NCBI GenBank assembly: GCA_003353945.1
Contig: PIVM01000002.1
Span: 98,319-162,318, forward strand
DNA from: Gammaproteobacteria bacterium
GTDB lineage: Bacteria; Pseudomonadota; Gammaproteobacteria; Pseudomonadales; PIVM01
Direction: 5' to 3'
DNA length: 64,000 nucleotides
Shown here: positions 17,268 through 26,960 of the stretch, piece by piece
Position numbering within the stretch: position 1 is the first letter of the stretch
Layout: every line of letters starts with the position of its first letter
Notes under the pieces: generated by a model
What the model saw: the letters and a program-made list of their open reading frames with translations, nothing else
The model's database searches: none
What the model was told of the DNA's origin: nothing
Position numbers and translations under genes: made by a program

Positions 17268-19586
17268 TTATGCCTGTTTTGAAGCGAGAAATTGTTGTAA
17301 CGTCTGATTAAGTTTGCCTAACTTAATGGGTTTATCAAGAAATCCGTTCATGCCAGCAGCAGTACAATTGGCGAGCTGCTTTGTCATCATATTGGCGGTC
17401 ACGGCGATGATGGGTATATTGGCCGATTCATTGGGGAGAGCACGAATAGCCTTGGTGCAGTCGAGGCCATCCATTTTTGGCATTTGCAGATCCATCAGAA
17501 TTAATGAAGGCAAATGTGCATCCAGAATATCCAATGCTTCCAGCCCGTTTTTTGCTCGTGTTGAGTCATAACCCAATTTCGTAAGCATTCTCTGCAAAAT
17601 CTGGCTGTTAACGTCGTTGTCTTCCACAACCAGAACGGTGGGTTTGTTTACACTAAGCAGTGGTGTGATGTGTGTCTCGCTGATTGGGGATTCATCTGGA
17701 TTTGTTGAGACCATACGCACAGGTGCTGACAGTGCAACCCGACAACCACCTTGTGGTCGATTCGACAAATTAAGTTGCCCATGCATGGCTTGAAGAATGT
17801 GTTTGCATATAGCCAAACCAATGCCTAGCCCGTAGTAGTGGCGGGCTAGGCCGCTTTCATGCTGCCTGAAAGCTTCAAATAGATAGGGTTTGTCGCTTTC
17901 TTTTATGCCAGGACCACTGTCTTCAATGATACAGCTTAGTCGTCCGAGCTTGCCTGGTTTCTCTTGGCTTGATTCCTCTTGGCTTGGCTCCTCAAGCATC
18001 TGATAGGCAACAGTTAAGCGAACAGTGCCATGAGCCGTAAACTTGATGGCGTTATCCAGCACTTTTTGCAGTGCTTTTATCAGGTTGAGTTTGTCCAGTT
18101 CAAGTACGCCAGGCAGGGTTTTTGAAATTAACCAATCCAGCTGTAAATTCTTATCTTCGCAGAGTTTACGGTAGTAATGATGTAGATCCGCAAACAGACT
18201 GCGCATATTAACTTTGCGGGGATGTAGAGTCAGTTGTTCTGACTGGATTTCAGTATAGGTAAGAATGTCATCTACCATGGTCATCATTTGTGCAGCGCTT
18301 TTTTCAATGCTATCCAGTGAGTTGCGCATAGATATTGGATTGTGTCGATCCGCTACCTGTAGCTCACCGATAATGCCGTGCATGGGCGTGCGCAACTCAT
18401 GATTAATTGCTGTCAAGAAATCGGTTTTGAGTTGCAAGCTTGATTGAAATGCATCGAGGGTTTCCTGTTGTGCTTTAACCAAAGCCGCCTCAGTTTCATA
18501 CAATCGTTTTTTCTCTTTCAGCGCCTGGTTTTGTCGGATAATAATATAGATAGTCACGGCCAATAGCAGCAGAAGAGCCATCAGGATAATATTACGCTGG
18601 GATGTGATAGTTTCTGCTTGTTGCGATACCTTTTCTGACTGCTTTTTCAGAATAAGTTGCTGATGTTGAATTCTTTCCTGTTGATCTTGCAAAATATCAG
18701 TGTTCTCTGAGATTTTTGCTTCCAATACATCCATCGTTCGACTTTGCGCAATGAGTTGCTGTCTGCTGCGGTTAACTTCTTGTTTGTTATGGGACAATTC
18801 TGTACTCACTTCCTGCAGCTGGCCTTCCTTTGTTGATAGCAATTCGTTTTTCTTGTGCAGTGCTTCGTTGGTAGCATCGATGTGTTTTTGTTGCTGGGTA
18901 ATTTGCTCAGCTTGTTTCTCAATATACTGATTTTGTTTGGAAAGTGCGTTCAGGCTCTGTTCAAGCTCGGCTCGTTGCTGATGTACCTTACCTCTAATAG
19001 TAGAGAGCAGCGATTCCATCTTTTTGTACATGGCGGCAACCTCAATTTCAGTGCCGCCATAAAGCAAAATGTCTCGTGAGATAATGAGTTTTTCATACAC
19101 AAGGTTGTTGGTATTGATTTCAAATGCGATGCGATTTTTATCTGAGCGGACGAAATTAATCATCACAGAGTTTTTGTCCGAGGCGTTGTCAGAGATAATT
19201 AATGTATGGCTGCCGGCCAGGTGTGTGGTGATATCAGCAAGCTGTGAAGACAGCGGCTTTGCGACAACAAGCATTTGTTGATGTTGTGAAGGCACTAGTT
19301 TGTTTGAGATAGAAACATTGATGGGCTTTTCGCGTACGGTCACTTCACGGGCAATGGTTTTAAAAGCTTGGGCTACACCCGTCTCCTCGCCATAGAACAA
19401 GACATTGAAATGAGACAGCTTGTTTTCATTGGGCCATTGTGTGTGCTTCATAAAATTATAAAGTAGTGCGGCTTTGGCCTGATTTTCATTCATTGACTCG
19501 CCGAGCGAGCGAGTTGCAAAGGAAACTAGCAGAATGCAACACAGCCAGATTAGGGAAAATCTGAAAAGTCGGGATGTGTTGGACAA
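17268..19586 (-). CDS. YfiR-domain hybrid sensor histidine kinase
   Basis: 772 residues from a TTG start at 19586, preferred because AGGAG lies 8 nt upstream; GTG at 19595 would overlap that site. Order: signal helix, periplasmic YfiR (DUF4154) domain (about 30-185, AALLYNFMKHTQWP), long Gln-rich coiled coil, membrane helix (IILMALLLLLAVTIYIII), HisKA with NHELRTPMHGI, HATPase with DSGPGI and GLGIGLAICKHI, and a C-terminal receiver (VVEDND, LMDLQMPKMDG, lysine in LDKPIK). YfiR alone represses a diguanylate cyclase in Pseudomonas; here it is fused to the kinase. Paired with the TonB receptor, it may sense outer-membrane or ligand state. Confidence 0.9.
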   Translation of the reverse strand: MSNTSRLFRFSLIWLCCILLVSFATRSLGESMNENQAKAALLYNFMKHTQWPNENKLSHFNVLFYGEETGVAQAFKTIAREVTVREKPINVSISNKLVPSQHQQMLVVAKPLSSQLADITTHLAGSHTLIISDNASDKNSVMINFVRSDKNRIAFEINTNNLVYEKLIISRDILLYGGTEIEVAAMYKKMESLLSTIRGKVHQQRAELEQSLNALSKQNQYIEKQAEQITQQQKHIDATNEALHKKNELLSTKEGQLQEVSTELSHNKQEVNRSRQQLIAQSRTMDVLEAKISENTDILQDQQERIQHQQLILKKQSEKVSQQAETITSQRNIILMALLLLLAVTIYIIIRQNQALKEKKRLYETEAALVKAQQETLDAFQSSLQLKTDFLTAINHELRTPMHGIIGELQVADRHNPISMRNSLDSIEKSAAQMMTMVDDILTYTEIQSEQLTLHPRKVNMRSLFADLHHYYRKLCEDKNLQLDWLISKTLPGVLELDKLNLIKALQKVLDNAIKFTAHGTVRLTVAYQMLEEPSQEESSQEKPGKLGRLSCIIEDSGPGIKESDKPYLFEAFRQHESGLARHYYGLGIGLAICKHILQAMHGQLNLSNRPQGGCRVALSAPVRMVSTNPDESPISETHITPLLSVNKPTVLVVEDNDVNSQILQRMLTKLGYDSTRAKNGLEALDILDAHLPSLILMDLQMPKMDGLDCTKAIRALPNESANIPIIAVTANMMTKQLANCTAAGMNGFLDKPIKLGKLNQTLQQFLASKQA

Positions 19587-19955
19587 ATAAAGCACTCCTA
19601 TGAAAGTGACTTGTTTAGCATAAGTCGTTAGTGTAAAAGCAGTTTACATTCGCTGGAGTAATGTTAACTCCAGCGAATGTGTTTATCTTTGGCTGGCGGA
19701 TTGCCACGATACCGCTCAATAACTAACAAATTACGCTGCCGATTTTATCTCTAAAGGCGGTCGCTGGGAAGTTGATGCTTCATTGAAGAGATGATTTTGT
19801 GGGGAAGTTGATGGCGAGTATTGTAAGCTTTTGAATATACAGGACATAATCAGATTGTGCTTAGGGTTGTTATAGATTGCCTGGTGTTATGATATGACGG
19901 TCTTAATTCTTGATAGTCTATTCGTTAGCTTTGATCGGTGTAAGTGGGGTTTATC
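19587..19955. other. Intergenic region between divergent genes
   Basis: About 370 bp with the 14-bp hairpin at 19646-19680. No gene was seen. It should hold the promoters of the hybrid kinase and of the radical SAM gene. Confidence 0.5.
19646..19680. promoter_or_regulatory. Perfect 14-bp inverted repeat
   Basis: ACATTCGCTGGAGT (19646-19659) and its exact complement ACTCCAGCGAATGT (19667-19680) flank a 7-nt spacer, about 60 bp upstream of the kinase start. It could be an operator or a strong mRNA hairpin. It has no T-run, so it is not a typical terminator. Confidence 0.6.
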
Positions 19956-21062
19956 ATGAGTCAAACGTTGTATGCCACGGTGGCCGAAACATATTGTAAG
20001 TTGGAAATGGACGATGAGCTGGGGCTCAGCCTTGACTTGGACGGTCGCTGGCGTAGCTATCGACAAGGAGAGCGATTTTATCGACGCACGATAAAAAATC
20101 AGTATGTACTGGATAACAATGCGCTTGATGAGAGTCAGGCGGTTGAAGTGCAAGCAGAACTTCAGCGCAGTCTTGCACGGATGCTGGGCCGATTGGGAGG
20201 GGAGGGGCAGCAGCAGATCAGTGGCGATCGAACGGCGTTGATCCGTTGGTTGGAAAAGGCGCAGGCGTGGGATTACACACGTTTGCAGGATCAGGTTGTG
20301 TACTACAGACGAGCCTATATTGAAGATATACCGGTATTGCCGCCTGATCGGTATCATGATCTGGTTGTATTACCAGCAACGGGTTGTCCCAATGCCCGTT
20401 GTCGCTTTTGTACTTTATACCAGGGTAGTCGTTTTGAGCCCTTAACGCCGGATCAGTTTGCTGAACACTTACAGTGCGTACGGGCATTATATGGACAATC
20501 CGTAGTGGCGCGTGATGGTATTTTTCTAAGTTCTGCCAATGCACTGGCGCTTTCCCAAAAGCAAATGCTATCGGTGCTGGAGAAAATCAAGCTATGTTTT
20601 GGCAGCCGAAAACGGGGGATAGCCTCATTTTATGACCCCGAACATGCCCCCAAACGTAATGAAAACCAGTGGCGGCAACTGGCAGCGCTTGATTTGCGTC
20701 ATGTGGTGATCGGATTAGAAACGGCATATACACCGCTACGAGAGTATTTGGGTAAATCCGGCCATCTGCAAACCATGCAAGCATCCGTTGATTTAGCGAA
20801 AGCCGCTGGCATCAATATCGGTATCACGGTACTTATCGGTATGGAGGATGTGGGTGATGAAGAGGCGCACTTTGAGCACACTCGAGATTTTATTGGGCAG
20901 CTTGCGCTGCAGAGTCGGGATATTATCTATCTGTCACCCTGGACCTTAAGCAAGAAGACCGGGCTACAGGCACAGCTGGCAGGCTGGAAAACCGCGTTAC
21001 GCTCGGTTACGGCTGCCAAAGTGGTGGAGTATGGTCTTGAGCGATTTTTCTATTTTGCTTGA
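19956..21062 (+). CDS. Radical SAM protein, function unknown
   Basis: 368 residues from the ATG at 19956 with GGGG about 8 nt upstream; a GTG 12 nt earlier is less likely. The cluster motif is C-x4-C-x2-C (TGCPNARCRFCTLYQG, near residue 145), one residue longer than the usual CX3CX2C. Later blocks (FLSSANAL, VVIGLETAYTPLREYLGKSG, GINIGITVLIGMED) fit the partial TIM barrel of Elp3-like or HemN-like enzymes. A 140-residue N-terminal region is not recognised. It lies 114 bp before mtnA in the same direction, so a role near S-adenosylmethionine or methionine salvage is possible but not shown. Confidence 0.78.
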   Translation: MSQTLYATVAETYCKLEMDDELGLSLDLDGRWRSYRQGERFYRRTIKNQYVLDNNALDESQAVEVQAELQRSLARMLGRLGGEGQQQISGDRTALIRWLEKAQAWDYTRLQDQVVYYRRAYIEDIPVLPPDRYHDLVVLPATGCPNARCRFCTLYQGSRFEPLTPDQFAEHLQCVRALYGQSVVARDGIFLSSANALALSQKQMLSVLEKIKLCFGSRKRGIASFYDPEHAPKRNENQWRQLAALDLRHVVIGLETAYTPLREYLGKSGHLQTMQASVDLAKAAGINIGITVLIGMEDVGDEEAHFEHTRDFIGQLALQSRDIIYLSPWTLSKKTGLQAQLAGWKTALRSVTAAKVVEYGLERFFYFA

Positions 21063-21119
21063 GTGATGTGCATTTCCTGGCGCGATTATCAGGCCAAATT
21101 CGATTAGAATGCGGCCCCC

Positions 21120-21164
21120 CAGTGTATTAGAAACCAGTGTATTAGAAACCAGTCTATTTGAAGA
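21120..21164. repeat. 15-bp tandem repeat upstream of mtnA
   Basis: CAGTGTATTAGAAAC at 21120-21134 and again at 21135-21149 without a mismatch, followed by a diverged third unit at 21150-21164. It ends 11 bp before the mtnA start and so changes the leader length. Confidence 0.85.
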
Positions 21165-21175
21165 GGTACTGATTC

Positions 21176-22276
21176 GTGCAAGTCGATGGCAAAGCCTACC
21201 GATCAATATGGTTTGATCATGCTCAACAACAACTCAATATTATTGACCAGACGGTGTTACCCCACCAGTTGCGCGTATTGTCCCTGCCGAATGTTGACAG
21301 CGTTTGTTATGCAATTCGAAGCATGCAAGTTCGGGGTGCGCCGTTAATCGGAGCGACGGCCGCCTATGGGATGGCGCTGGGCTTGAAGGCTGATGCATCG
21401 CCAGCTGCAGAACAGCGTCTCGCCGAGCAGTTGTTGGCGACGCGTCCCACAGCAGTGAATTTACATTGGGCTGTCCAGCGAATTCGAGGAGTCATTGCTG
21501 ATCAACCCGTCTGCGAGCGGGCAGAGTTGGCGTTCACTGAAGCGCATTTGATTTGTGAAGAGGATGTCAAAACCTGCAGTCATATCGGTGATCACGGATT
21601 GCGTCTTATCGAGAGCCTCTGGCAGGAAAAACAACCATTGCAGGCTCAATTGAATATTCTCACCCATTGCAACGCAGGTTGGCTAGCAACTGTTGATTGG
21701 GGGACGGCCATCGCGCCCGTATACAAGGCGCATAATGCCGGTATTCCTGTTCATGTTTGGGTTGATGAAACCCGACCACGCAATCAGGGAGCACATCTGA
21801 CGGCTTGGGAATTGGCACATCATGGCGTACCGCATACGGTAATCTGCGACAATACGGGTGGCCATTTAATGCAACAGGGAATGGTTGATCTTTGTCTGGT
21901 TGGCAGTGATCGAACGACCGCTCATGGGGATGTGTGTAATAAAATCGGGACCTACTTGAAAGCACTTGCTGCCAAGGATAATCAATTGCCGTTTTACGTT
22001 GCTCTACCGGTATCCACTATTGATTGGCAGATGAAAAATGGCTTGCAGGAGATTCCGATCGAACAGCGCGATGCTGATGAAGTCATCTGGGTGCAGGGTG
22101 TTGATAAACAGGAAGAATTTAGCTCGGTACGTATCACGCCGGCTGAAAGTTCGGCATGCAATTATGCCTTTGATGTCACACCTTCCCGTTTGGTAACGGG
22201 ATTGATTACGGAGGCCGGTATAGTCAATGCAGATGTCGCTGGTCTCAAACAGTTGCACGAGCAAATTCAAAACTGA
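21176..22276 (+). CDS. mtnA: Methylthioribose-1-phosphate isomerase
   Basis: 366 residues from GTG. It converts 5-methylthioribose 1-phosphate to methylthioribulose 1-phosphate in methionine salvage. The family blocks are all visible: SMQVRGAPLIGATAAYGMA, LTHCNAGWLATVDWGTA with the catalytic Cys, and VGSDRTTAHGDVCNKIGTY with the catalytic Asp. It belongs to the eIF2B-alpha-like fold. No other mtn genes are near, as is common in gammaproteobacteria. The usual DNMA segment reads DNTGGHLM here, a mild deviation. Confidence 0.93.
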   Translation: MQVDGKAYRSIWFDHAQQQLNIIDQTVLPHQLRVLSLPNVDSVCYAIRSMQVRGAPLIGATAAYGMALGLKADASPAAEQRLAEQLLATRPTAVNLHWAVQRIRGVIADQPVCERAELAFTEAHLICEEDVKTCSHIGDHGLRLIESLWQEKQPLQAQLNILTHCNAGWLATVDWGTAIAPVYKAHNAGIPVHVWVDETRPRNQGAHLTAWELAHHGVPHTVICDNTGGHLMQQGMVDLCLVGSDRTTAHGDVCNKIGTYLKALAAKDNQLPFYVALPVSTIDWQMKNGLQEIPIEQRDADEVIWVQGVDKQEEFSSVRITPAESSACNYAFDVTPSRLVTGLITEAGIVNADVAGLKQLHEQIQN

Positions 22277-22324
22277 TTACACCTCCACATTTTTTCCCTC
22301 TTGACGGTAATTATTTCGCGTCAT

Positions 22325-22382
22325 TTGACAGGCCTGTACTACACTTTTTATGACCGCTGGCATGCATAAAGTATGTCAGCGG
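22325..22382 (+). promoter_or_regulatory. Candidate promoter and leader hairpin of the response regulator
   Basis: TTGACA (22325-22330), 18-nt spacer, TATGAC (22349-22354), then an inverted repeat CCGCTGGCATGC / GTATGTCAGCGG (about 22354-22382, two wobble pairs). The start codon is at 22435. Confidence 0.4.
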
Positions 22383-22434
22383 GCATTGGTAACCCATTGG
22401 CATATTGAATTTTATTTGATCAGGGCAGTCGTAT

Positions 22435-24009
22435 ATGGCGTACAAAAGAGCGTTGGTGGTTGATGATTCCAAATTGGCCCGCATCACCTTAAAGAAAAAA
22501 CTCGAGCAGCGCGAAGTGCAGGTGGATATGGTGGAATCTGCGCAGTTAGCGTTGGATTATCTACAGAGTAATCGACCCGATATCATCTTTATGGATCACC
22601 TGATGCCAGAGATCGATGGATTTGAGGCGACCCAGCGCATAAAGGCTGATCCTGGTACTCAGGATATCCCTGTCATTATGTGTAGCGGAAAGGAGAATAC
22701 TGACTATCTTCAGGAGGCCAGAGCCATAGGCGCCAGTAATATTCTCTCCAAACCGCCTGTCAGCACGGCTCTTGATGAAATACTGGCCGCTGTGACGGTT
22801 GATCAGCCAATGCCATCTGAAGCACCGGTTATGGCTGAAAATCCAGCGGCTATCGAACCTGCGCCAACCGAAGAAGTATTGTCATCATCTATACCACCTA
22901 CGCCACCTATACCACCTACGCCCGTACTTGACGAACAATCCATTCAGGCTGTAGTGCGTGATATGTTGCCAGGCCTTTTGCCGGATACGGAATTGCAAAG
23001 GGAGCAAATACTGGCTGAGTTAAGTCATACGCAGACACGCATTTTGGAAGATTTCACCAGTGGTGTGGATCATCAGCTTGACAGTCACCAACAACAACTG
23101 TCCCTTTTGAAAGAACAGCTTCAGAAATCTCAAGCCAATGTGACAATGGATGAACAGACGGTTGATGGTCTGGTTGAACAGAGCCTGAAGCAGCAACAGT
23201 CGAACCTTGCCAGTCAGACCGAGGAGTCTTCACAGCGCAGTGCCGAAGAAGTGGCAGCGCTTGCTGTGCGCATCCAAAAAATGGAAGAAGCGCACACAGT
23301 GTTTGAACAGCGAATCAGTCAATGGTTGCAGGAGGTTGAGCTGCGACAGAGTGAACAGTCTGAACAAATCACGGCGGCGACAACAGCACAGGGTAGCGAG
23401 GGTCAGCAGCAGGATGCAGCAATTGATCAAAGTGCTATTGTAGAGCAGATCAGTGCTCAAGTCATGGCTGGGGTGCAGGAAAACCTGCAACAGCAAATTA
23501 GTGCGGCGATCGAAGCGCGTGTACCGCAGTTGAGTGCTGATATTGGTGATCAGTTGCAGTTGCAAATGACCTATCAAATGAACCAGGTGGAAGAGACTAA
23601 ACAAGCTGTTGACCGAGCGCAGCCCACGGTTGACCAAGCAATGGGTGTTGGCGATGCTCAGCTTAAGAATATGGTTAATATTGCGCTTGAAGAGCAGTTA
23701 CAGCGAAAACTGGCTGATCAGTTGTCTGAAATCAAACAGCAGATGCCGCAGCAGCAAGCTCTGGATTTCGAGCTTATCCGCAGTCAAGTGGAAGAAATGA
23801 TACGCCAGCACGAGCCAATGGTTTCCAATGCGCCGGATCAACAGACCACGCAGGGAGCCGATGTGGCAGATGAGTTATTGGATCAGTTGGCGCAACGTTT
23901 TACGGAGGAAAAACAACAGCTGGATGATAAATTCAGTCGCAGCTCTATGATGTTGGGCATTGGTTTGGTCATTTGCCTATTGGCTATTGTCGCTCAGTGG
24001 ATCGGCTGA
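22435..24009 (+). CDS. Response regulator with long coiled coil and C-terminal membrane anchor
   Basis: 524 residues. An N-terminal receiver (1-120) has the acidic pair VVDDS, the phospho-Asp in IIFMDHLMPEIDG and the lysine in LSKPP. A Pro-rich linker (PPTPPIPPTP) follows, then about 330 residues of Gln/Glu-rich coiled coil, and one membrane helix at the very C-terminus (MMLGIGLVICLLAIVAQW). No DNA-binding or enzymatic output domain is present. Phosphorylation may change assembly of a membrane-anchored scaffold. Tail-anchored receivers are rare, and I know no characterised homologue. It is a single-gene unit with no kinase next to it. Confidence 0.8.
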   Translation: MAYKRALVVDDSKLARITLKKKLEQREVQVDMVESAQLALDYLQSNRPDIIFMDHLMPEIDGFEATQRIKADPGTQDIPVIMCSGKENTDYLQEARAIGASNILSKPPVSTALDEILAAVTVDQPMPSEAPVMAENPAAIEPAPTEEVLSSSIPPTPPIPPTPVLDEQSIQAVVRDMLPGLLPDTELQREQILAELSHTQTRILEDFTSGVDHQLDSHQQQLSLLKEQLQKSQANVTMDEQTVDGLVEQSLKQQQSNLASQTEESSQRSAEEVAALAVRIQKMEEAHTVFEQRISQWLQEVELRQSEQSEQITAATTAQGSEGQQQDAAIDQSAIVEQISAQVMAGVQENLQQQISAAIEARVPQLSADIGDQLQLQMTYQMNQVEETKQAVDRAQPTVDQAMGVGDAQLKNMVNIALEEQLQRKLADQLSEIKQQMPQQQALDFELIRSQVEEMIRQHEPMVSNAPDQQTTQGADVADELLDQLAQRFTEEKQQLDDKFSRSSMMLGIGLVICLLAIVAQWIG

Positions 24010-24172
24010 TCAGATTAACCGACTTCAGAATGCATCGAATTTAAGGCTGTGCAATAAAATTCGTGTTCGAAATAATGGATGTCATTCTTAAATTGGTTCA
24101 CGGAAAAGCCTCAATCGTTGTGAACGAGCGGATTGCCCAGGATGAGGGACGGAACAAAATCAGGAATTGTGC

Positions 24173-24847
24173 ATGAAGTTAAAGTGGTTTATTGGGCTGT
24201 CATTTTTTCTTGTTATTCTCTCGCCATTTTATATCGAGGATAATACTGGTCGCAGTTATCTTGATTTGAGAGATTTGAGAGATCCTGCCACGGTAATTAA
24301 CGGTTATCAGCGTCTTGTTACGCAGATGAGTTCCTTCATTGGGAAAAAGGATAAAGAGCCATCGCAGCTACGGCGCTGGACGGATGAGCGCGGCATTGTG
24401 AATTACTCTGATAGCAAAATCGCACCGCAAAACAGTGAGGCGATTGATCTCAGTGAAATCAAGAATACCAATTTTATCGCCATGGAGGGGCATGGGAGTA
24501 CTGCCAAGGCTGTTCTTGTCTATAGCATTTTAGCAGTAGTTGTCTTGTTGGGGCTGCGTTACCTGTGGTTGGCGATGAAAACAGCGGGCAAGGCCGCTTA
24601 TTATTCAGCCAGTTCCAGGCCGGATCCGGCTAGCTACACCGGTATTGAATACAAGCCTGGCGCCAATACCAGCCACACTGTCCTCGGTGTTGCTGAAAAT
24701 GCCAGTGCCGAGGAAATCAAAAAAGCCTACCGGCAGAAGATGAGTCAGTTTCATCCTGACAAAGTGGCCAATATGAGTGAGCATGTGCGCGAAAAAGCGT
24801 CGAAACAAGCGCAGCTGATCAATGCGGCGTATAAAGAATTAAGCTAA
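24173..24847 (+). CDS. Membrane protein with C-terminal DnaJ domain
   Basis: 224 residues from the ATG at 24173. N-terminal signal anchor (WFIGLSFFLVILSPFYI), a DUF4124-like stretch (LRRWTDERGIVNYSDS), a second membrane helix near 120-140, and a J domain over the last 60 residues with the HPD motif (MSQFHPDKVANMSE). J domains stimulate the ATPase of DnaK. Two helices would place the J domain in the cytoplasm and the DUF4124 part in the periplasm. A 9-bp tandem duplication (TTGAGAGAT) gives LRDLRDP near residue 30. Confidence 0.82.
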   Translation: MKLKWFIGLSFFLVILSPFYIEDNTGRSYLDLRDLRDPATVINGYQRLVTQMSSFIGKKDKEPSQLRRWTDERGIVNYSDSKIAPQNSEAIDLSEIKNTNFIAMEGHGSTAKAVLVYSILAVVVLLGLRYLWLAMKTAGKAAYYSASSRPDPASYTGIEYKPGANTSHTVLGVAENASAEEIKKAYRQKMSQFHPDKVANMSEHVREKASKQAQLINAAYKELS

Positions 24848-24880
24848 CTCCCATTCAATTTAATGCGAGCCGCACCGATC

Positions 24881-25525
24881 TCAGTTTGTGTGATCATCCG
24901 TTAAGCGTCTTGATGGGAAATGGCTGCGAATCAGATAAAACAGGATTAACAACGTAATCGCAATGATGCTGCCCAACAGGACCAGCCGTTCCGGGGGGTA
25001 ATCCATCTCAATAGCGGTACCGGCAAAATACCCTGGCAGTGTGTACAGTGGTGCCCAGCCGCAGGCGCTGATCAGATTAACCCCTACAAAACGCCTGGCT
25101 GGCATATCAAACATACCTGCCACCAGAGGGATAATGGGTCGCAAGGGGCCGATAAAGCGACCGATCACCACACTTTTCACGCCGTGTCTTTGAAAAAAAA
25201 CTTCCCCGTTGCCTATCCATTGTGGATGACGCTGAAACAGCCCCCAGCCTTTGATATCCTGATGGAAATACCTGCCCAGCAGAAAACTGAGGACATCGCC
25301 CAGTACAGCACCGATAAACGCTGCGGCCAGCGTATTGGAAATTGATAGCGTACCGGAGCCAGCAACAAACGCCGCCACGGAAATCAGGGCGACTCCCGGT
25401 ATGAGCACGCCGGCAATCGCCAATGATTCCAGAAAAGCAATCAACAACAAGCTTATAAAAACCCATTGTGGATTTTGCTCAAGAAACGCAAATAGAGCAG
25501 TTGTGTCGGGAGATAACAAATCCAT
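24881..25525 (-). CDS. DedA family membrane protein
   Basis: 214 residues with five or six hydrophobic segments. The family signatures are present: FLESLAIAGVLIPGVALISVAAFVAG, GAVLGDVLSFLLGRYFH and GRFIGPLRPIIPLVAGMFDMPARRF with the conserved arginines. DedA proteins recycle undecaprenyl phosphate or phospholipids across the inner membrane and support membrane energisation. It is divergent from proA. Confidence 0.9.
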   Translation of the reverse strand: MDLLSPDTTALFAFLEQNPQWVFISLLLIAFLESLAIAGVLIPGVALISVAAFVAGSGTLSISNTLAAAFIGAVLGDVLSFLLGRYFHQDIKGWGLFQRHPQWIGNGEVFFQRHGVKSVVIGRFIGPLRPIIPLVAGMFDMPARRFVGVNLISACGWAPLYTLPGYFAGTAIEMDYPPERLVLLGSIIAITLLILFYLIRSHFPSRRLTDDHTN

Positions 25526-25559
25526 AGTTCAATCGACAGGGTGGCTCGTGTGATTGGTC

Positions 25560-25568
25560 TGGTATAAT
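25560..25568 (+). promoter_or_regulatory. Extended -10 promoter of the proA-lipA block
   Basis: TGGTATAAT, a perfect -10 with the TGn extension and no good -35, about 55 bp before the proA start. It is the only strong promoter I see ahead of the housekeeping row. Confidence 0.6.
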
Positions 25569-25622
25569 ACACCGTTTTCCATCAGTATTAGCGTGATCAA
25601 TGTAAAGAGGGTAGCAACACAG

Positions 25623-26879
25623 ATGGATGTACAAGAGTATATGACTCAGCTGGGGCAAAAGGCCCGGCAGGCATCACGGGTGATGGCAGCGGCGGAAACA
25701 GGGGTAAAAAACCAGGCATTGCTGGCGATGGCAGAGATTCTGGATCAGTCGCGTGAGATGCTTGCACAAGCCAACGCCAACGACTTGGATAATGGGCAAA
25801 AGAATGATTTGGCCGCAGCCTTGCTGGATCGTCTTGAACTGACACCAGGGCGCATCGATACAATGATAGACGGGCTGCAGCAAGTGGCGGCGCTGCCTGA
25901 TCCCATCGGCAGTATCACCGATATGAATTACCGTCCCAGTGGCATCCAGGTGGGTAAAATGCGTGTGCCTCTTGGCGTGATTGGCATCATTTATGAATCC
26001 CGTCCTAATGTCACCGTCGAAGCGGCCAGTCTGTGTTTGAAGTCGGGTAATGCGACCATACTGCGTGGTGGATCAGAAGCCATCCGTTCCAATCAGGCGA
26101 TTGCCGCCTGTATCAAACAGGGTTTGGCGCGTGTCGGTTTGCCGGAAACGGCGGTGCAGGTTGTTGAAACCACCGACCGGGCCGCCGTCGGTTCATTGAT
26201 CACCATGCCTGACTACGTTGATGTGATAGTCCCTCGTGGTGGCAAGGGATTGATTGAGCGTATCAGCCGGGACGCGCAGGTGACGGTGATCAAGCATCTT
26301 GACGGTATCTGCCATGTCTATATCGATGATAAGGTGGATCTTGATAAGGCGGAAAACGTCGCCGTTAATGCCAAGACCCAGCGTTATGGCACCTGTAATA
26401 CCCTGGAAACGCTATTGGTTGCTGAGGCCGTGGCCGGAGACATTCTGCCGCGACTGGCGCAGGCCTACGGTGACAAAGGCGTTGAATTGCGTGGTTGTGA
26501 TAAAACCTGCGCCCTGATTGAATGTGCCAGCGTTGCGACGGAAGAAGACTGGCAGACCGAATACCTGGCGCCGATATTATCGATCAAAGTAGTGCCCGGT
26601 TTGCAGGAGGCGATATCGCATATCAACACCTACAGTTCGCAACATACGGATTCGATTATCACTGAAGACTATACCCGTGCGCGGCAGTTTCTACGCGAAG
26701 TGGATTCCAGTTCAGTGATGGTTAATACCTCGACGCGTTTTGCCGACGGTTTTGAGTATGGCTTGGGCGCAGAGATAGGCATTTCCACGGATAAAATTCA
26801 TGCCCGTGGTCCGGTCGGGCTGGAAGGGCTGACCTCACAAAAATATATCGTACTTGGGGATGGGCATGTGCGTGGCTGA
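25623..26879 (+). CDS. proA: Gamma-glutamyl phosphate reductase
   Basis: 418 residues from the ATG at 25623; an in-frame start at 25554 lies upstream but would overlap the promoter and add 23 residues foreign to the family. NADPH-dependent reduction of glutamyl 5-phosphate to the semialdehyde, step two of proline synthesis. The catalytic Cys lies in [14 protein letters not shown], and cofactor and substrate blocks are seen in [24 protein letters not shown] and [26 protein letters not shown]. It is first of the long same-strand row. Confidence 0.97.
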   Translation: MDVQEYMTQLGQKARQASRVMAAAETGVKNQALLAMAEILDQSREMLAQANANDLDNGQKNDLAAALLDRLELTPGRIDTMIDGLQQVAALPDPIGSITDMNYRPSGIQVGKMRVPLGVIGIIYESRPNVTVEAASLCLKSGNATILRGGSEAIRSNQAIAACIKQGLARVGLPETAVQVVETTDRAAVGSLITMPDYVDVIVPRGGKGLIERISRDAQVTVIKHLDGICHVYIDDKVDLDKAENVAVNAKTQRYGTCNTLETLLVAEAVAGDILPRLAQAYGDKGVELRGCDKTCALIECASVATEEDWQTEYLAPILSIKVVPGLQEAISHINTYSSQHTDSIITEDYTRARQFLREVDSSSVMVNTSTRFADGFEYGLGAEIGISTDKIHARGPVGLEGLTSQKYIVLGDGHVRG

Positions 26880-26960
26880 TTATCCAGCTGCTGTGCGTGG
26901 TTTCTTGGGGGTTCGCGTATTGGTTATTCGTTTATTGGGTGTTAATGGTGTCGCCATCTG

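Noticed and set aside
25554-25622. Upstream extension of ProA
   Set aside because: It would include the promoter -10 region and lacks family similarity; the ATG at 25623 gives the normal 418 residues.
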